From: Trachelipus rathkii
Lineage: Eukaryota > Arthropoda > Malacostraca > Isopoda > Trachelipodidae
Length of the DNA: 10,000 bases
Assembly: GCA_015478945.1 (NCBI GenBank)
Contig: JABUQX010059964.1
Coordinates: 30,001-40,000, forward strand
Reading direction: 5' to 3'
Below the pieces are notes generated by a model that saw only the letters and a list, made by a program, of their open reading frames with translations, did no database searches and was not told the origin of the DNA. Below, piece by piece: positions 8,000 to 10,000 of this stretch (its first letter is position 1; every line of letters starts with the position of its first letter). Both the position numbers and the translations under genes were made by a program.

Positions 8000-8314
8000 A
8001 TGGTTTCTCTTATGAATAATAAATTTGTAAACGATATTATAGTGTGGAAGGTATCTCATCCTAAAAATATTGTAAATTTAACTTTCCACCGCAAGTCGAG
8101 TGGTGAGCGTTACTTTACTTGCACTGATTCGTCTTACAATTGTAACAGACCTTTATTCCTATCATGTGAAGAATTAAGTCGTGTATTTGATGAAGTTAAT
8201 TCATGGATAAATGAAAAGTACATTTCATCATCTGTGACAAATTCTTGGGGTGTTGCGATCAAAGGCGGCGAAGAAGACGATTCAAAAAGGTTAACTCTTG
8301 TTTTTTCACTTTAA
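8000..8314 (+). CDS. PC4-like ORF, first half (104 aa), possibly split from the next frame
   Basis: An intact frame from ATG to TAA at 8312-8314. It contains IVNLTFHRKSSGERYFTC and NRPLFLSCEELSRVFDEV: a strand-rich half with a charged turn, then a helix beginning LSCEEL. This is the general layout of the PC4 (p15 coactivator) ssDNA-binding domain, in which beta strands are followed by a helix after a serine/leucine-rich turn. The tail has an acidic GGEEDD stretch and then RLTLVFSL. The following frame begins 4 bp later in another phase with a clearer PC4 motif, so the two may be one two-domain protein broken by a frameshift. It is transcribed away from the virion genes. I do not recognise a specific homologue; the PC4 link is inferred from pattern only. 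Confidence 0.55.
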   Translation: MVSLMNNKFVNDIIVWKVSHPKNIVNLTFHRKSSGERYFTCTDSSYNCNRPLFLSCEELSRVFDEVNSWINEKYISSSVTNSWGVAIKGGEEDDSKRLTLVFSL

Positions 8315-8318
8315 ATAA

Positions 8319-8759
8319 ACAATATTTGAATCCATCGATTTACGTAATTGGTGGAGACCTAACTTGACTGGAATTTTCCGCCCCACTTCACACGGTGTTT
8401 GTGTGAGTGGTTCTGACAATATTACAGCATTTATCAAAATGCAAGAAGAAATATCTAAACGTTTGATTGAAGTTGATTTACTGGACGAACTCATTAACTT
8501 ATCACATGGTATACTCTATACAATATATGACGAACACAATGTGATCGAATCACAGGATCCCGGAGTTATTGATGCTATCGATCTTGAAAAATTCACCTAC
8601 CTATATGACAAAGAAATGAAAACATCAGGGTTCAAAGAACAATCTTTGAAAATATCGGCACGTGATATTTACACATATGTCACGAACCAAGGCCTAAGAA
8701 GTTTAGAACAATACATCGAGTGTACGCAATGTATGTTAAATGTTAAACCTCATTCTTGC

Positions 8760-8762
<3 letters not shown>
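8319..8762 (+). CDS. PC4 (p15 coactivator)-like domain with extra C-terminal region, no clear start
   Basis: The frame is open from 8319 to TAA at 8760-8762 (147 codons) but has no ATG near its beginning; a TTG lies at 8364 and the first ATG is near 8439 (MQEEIS). Near its start IDLRNWW, then FRPTSHGVCVS, matches the PC4 signature: an aromatic-rich R-x-W strand, a glycine turn, a proline before a basic or polar residue and glycine, and then a serine starting a helix. PC4 proteins bind single-stranded DNA and act in transcription or replication. The remaining ~100 residues (YTIYDEHNVIE, ARDIYTYVTNQGLRSLEQYI) end in a cysteine-rich CTQCMLNVKPHSC and are unknown to me. The lack of a start, plus the first ORF ending just before in another phase, points to one gene split by a frameshift near 8310. 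Confidence 0.55.
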
Positions 8763-8846
<84 letters not shown>

Positions 8847-8935
8847 TTTATAATATATATTTTATATTATTAAATATATATATATACTATATATATAAAT
8901 AATTATATATATATAATATATATATTATTATATAT

Positions 8936-9003
<68 letters not shown>
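8762..9003. repeat. (TA)n microsatellite
   Basis: Two long pure TA stretches (about 8762-8839 and 8940-9003) flank a degenerate TATATTA-rich middle. It starts at the stop codon of the PC4-like ORF and ends about 50 bp before the inner edge of the right TIR. Any open frame in it is an artefact of dinucleotide repetition. Confidence 0.95.
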
Positions 9004-9007
<4 letters not shown>

Positions 9008-9054
9008 CTGTGAAATTGTATACGACTCTGGCTTTTATTTTCAACACTTCTCCC

Positions 9055-10000
9055 CCGGGATGTTTAAGCAATGGACATTGATAGCTGGTATAAGAATAAA
9101 AAATAATGTTGTTTATTTCCTTGACTCTCTGCATTTAGATTTTATGTTTAGTAAATCATTATGTACATCTTTTTTAAAATATATAATGTTCAATATGTTA
9201 AGACCTTTTGTTTTCCTGTACAACCTATCAGGTCTAATTTATGTGGTGTATACTGTATTTATTTCATTATATGTTTTTAAATAATGTTTCTTTTAATAAA
9301 ATTGTAAATATATTTGATGCTAAAAATTTATATGTTAACGATTATGTAGTTTGCTCTTATGTTATAAAGGCTTTAAAATAAAAACTTGTTTTCTTTTCCC
9401 GCTTTTTTTTTTTTTCAAAAGAACTTATATACCAAAGAAAATATGAGGGTATGTAAAAACATGAATTTTTACGTTATGAACATGAAAAGTTTTAAAATAA
9501 AATAAAAAAAAAATTAAGTTTTGAAAACAGAACACGTTTGATTCTCGTACCGGATCGTGCATGCGATACGCGAGGGGGTGCACGCACGCACCCCTACCGT
9601 GTCAGATCGCGCCTGTGGGTGCGCGCACGCGTCGGATCGCGCCGGCGGGCGCGCACACGCGTCGGATTGCGCCGGCGGGCGCGTGCACGCGCCGTTCGCG
9701 GGGATTGCACTGGCTGACGCGCCTGCGGGCGCGCCCCCCGCATCGAACAGGAGCCTGATGACGCTACCTTCTTGCTCATGAGGGAGTCTCAAACACCCTT
9801 AGTCGAACTCTACATCCTTATAAACATATATTTTAACACAAATATTGTATTATTATACAAATATTTAATAAATCGACACCTCACCAGAGCCAGCACCAGT
9901 GCAGCTGTCAACTTCTACTCCTCTGAGTCAGATTCCTTCTTCATTCTTTCCCTCCTTATTCATCTTTCATTCTTCTTCATTCCTCCTTCGACCTCTGTTT
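9055..10000 (-). repeat. Right terminal inverted repeat (~946 bp visible)
   Basis: This is the reverse complement of 250-1226. The inner boundary is at CCGGGATGTTT (9055), matching AAACATCCCGG on the left. 9785-9962 matches 468-291 of the left copy without visible difference; the rest carries many small indels. Near 9443-9465 it has a TTTTACATACCC-type block where the left copy has a TCTATTGATTCAAGTC block instead. A 74-codon open frame at 9060-9284 is not preserved in the left copy because of indels, so it is not called. The outer tip may continue past the window. Confidence 0.92.
9601..9690 (-). repeat. Three 30-bp GC-rich tandem repeats in right TIR core
   Basis: Units begin at 9601, 9631 and 9661 with an exact 30-bp period. 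The second unit starts GTCGGATCGCGCCGGCGGGC, and the others differ at a few positions. The GC-rich core continues to about 9745. It mirrors the array at 607-678 of the left TIR, but individual units differ between the two ends, which suggests slippage or unequal homogenisation. Confidence 0.9.

Larger units (their letters stand above)
250..10000. mobile_element. Polinton/Maverick-type (adintovirus-like) DNA transposon, decayed, without polB
   Basis: Long inverted repeats at both ends enclose a full morphogenesis and integration gene set: retroviral-type integrase with chromodomain-like tail, packaging ATPase, major capsid protein, penton and three small or structural proteins. This combination is diagnostic of Polintons and adintoviruses, the virus-like self-synthesising transposons of eukaryotes. 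Gene direction is mostly leftward (7380 to 1505), with one rightward module at 8000-8762. No protein-primed family B polymerase and no adenovirus-type cysteine protease could be found in any frame, and the length is well below the usual 15-20 kb, so this is probably an internally deleted or non-autonomous copy. Nearly every gene carries frameshifts or stops. The right tip is at or beyond the window edge. Confidence 0.93.

Noticed and set aside
8306..8494. Minus-strand frame of 62 codons
   Set aside because: It is antisense to the PC4-like frame and has no motifs.
8928..9134. Minus-strand frame rich in alternating Tyr/Ile
   Set aside because: It is the translation of the (TA)n microsatellite.
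9060..9284. 74-codon frame in the right TIR with a YFLDSL-like motif, briefly considered as a protease remnant
   Set aside because: No catalytic His/Cys pattern is visible, and the left TIR copy has several indels across the same stretch, so the frame is not conserved.
1..10000. CRISPR array, tRNA or rRNA genes
   Set aside because: No spaced identical repeats of CRISPR type, and no cloverleaf or rRNA-like sequence was noticed; the 30-bp GC repeats are contiguous tandems without spacers.

Overview
The window holds nearly the whole of one decayed, virus-like DNA transposon of the Polinton/Maverick (adintovirus-like) class in an AT-rich metazoan genome. The evidence is a set of Polinton hallmark genes: a retroviral-type integrase with a C-terminal chromodomain-like tail, an FtsK/HerA-type packaging ATPase, a double-jelly-roll major capsid protein, a single-jelly-roll penton (minor capsid) protein, and three further small or structural proteins found in these elements. 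Imperfect terminal inverted repeats (TIRs) of almost 1 kb bracket them. An invertebrate host is plausible, but the species cannot be told from this sequence.

Layout. 1-249 is left flank, probably host DNA. 250-1226 is the left TIR, and its reverse complement is the right TIR at 9055-10000, which runs into the window edge. Each TIR has a GC- and CpG-rich core with about three copies of a 30-bp tandem repeat. Inside the TIRs lie a pure poly(A) tract (1247-1333) on the left and a (TA)n microsatellite (8762-9003) on the right. Reading leftwards on the minus strand from 7380 to 1505, the order is: packaging ATPase, small basic protein with a hydrophobic tail, polyQ protein, integrase, penton, small basic pVI-like protein, major capsid protein. 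A gene-free stretch (7381-7999) separates this block from a rightward pair of open frames (8000-8762) with PC4 (p15 coactivator) ssDNA-binding features.

State. All seven minus-strand genes are interrupted by frameshifts, and several also by stops, so they are called pseudogenes. Many lesions are one-base changes in homopolymers, so part of the damage could be sequencing error. The element is about 9.7 kb, shorter than typical 15-20 kb Polintons. No protein-primed DNA polymerase B and no adenovirus-like maturation protease can be found, so it looks like an internally deleted or non-autonomous derivative that kept its capsid, packaging and integration genes. In an intact relative the ATPase would pump DNA into a shell of major capsid protein and penton, and the integrase would insert the DNA via its TIRs. 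The PC4-like pair is the least expected part of the window.
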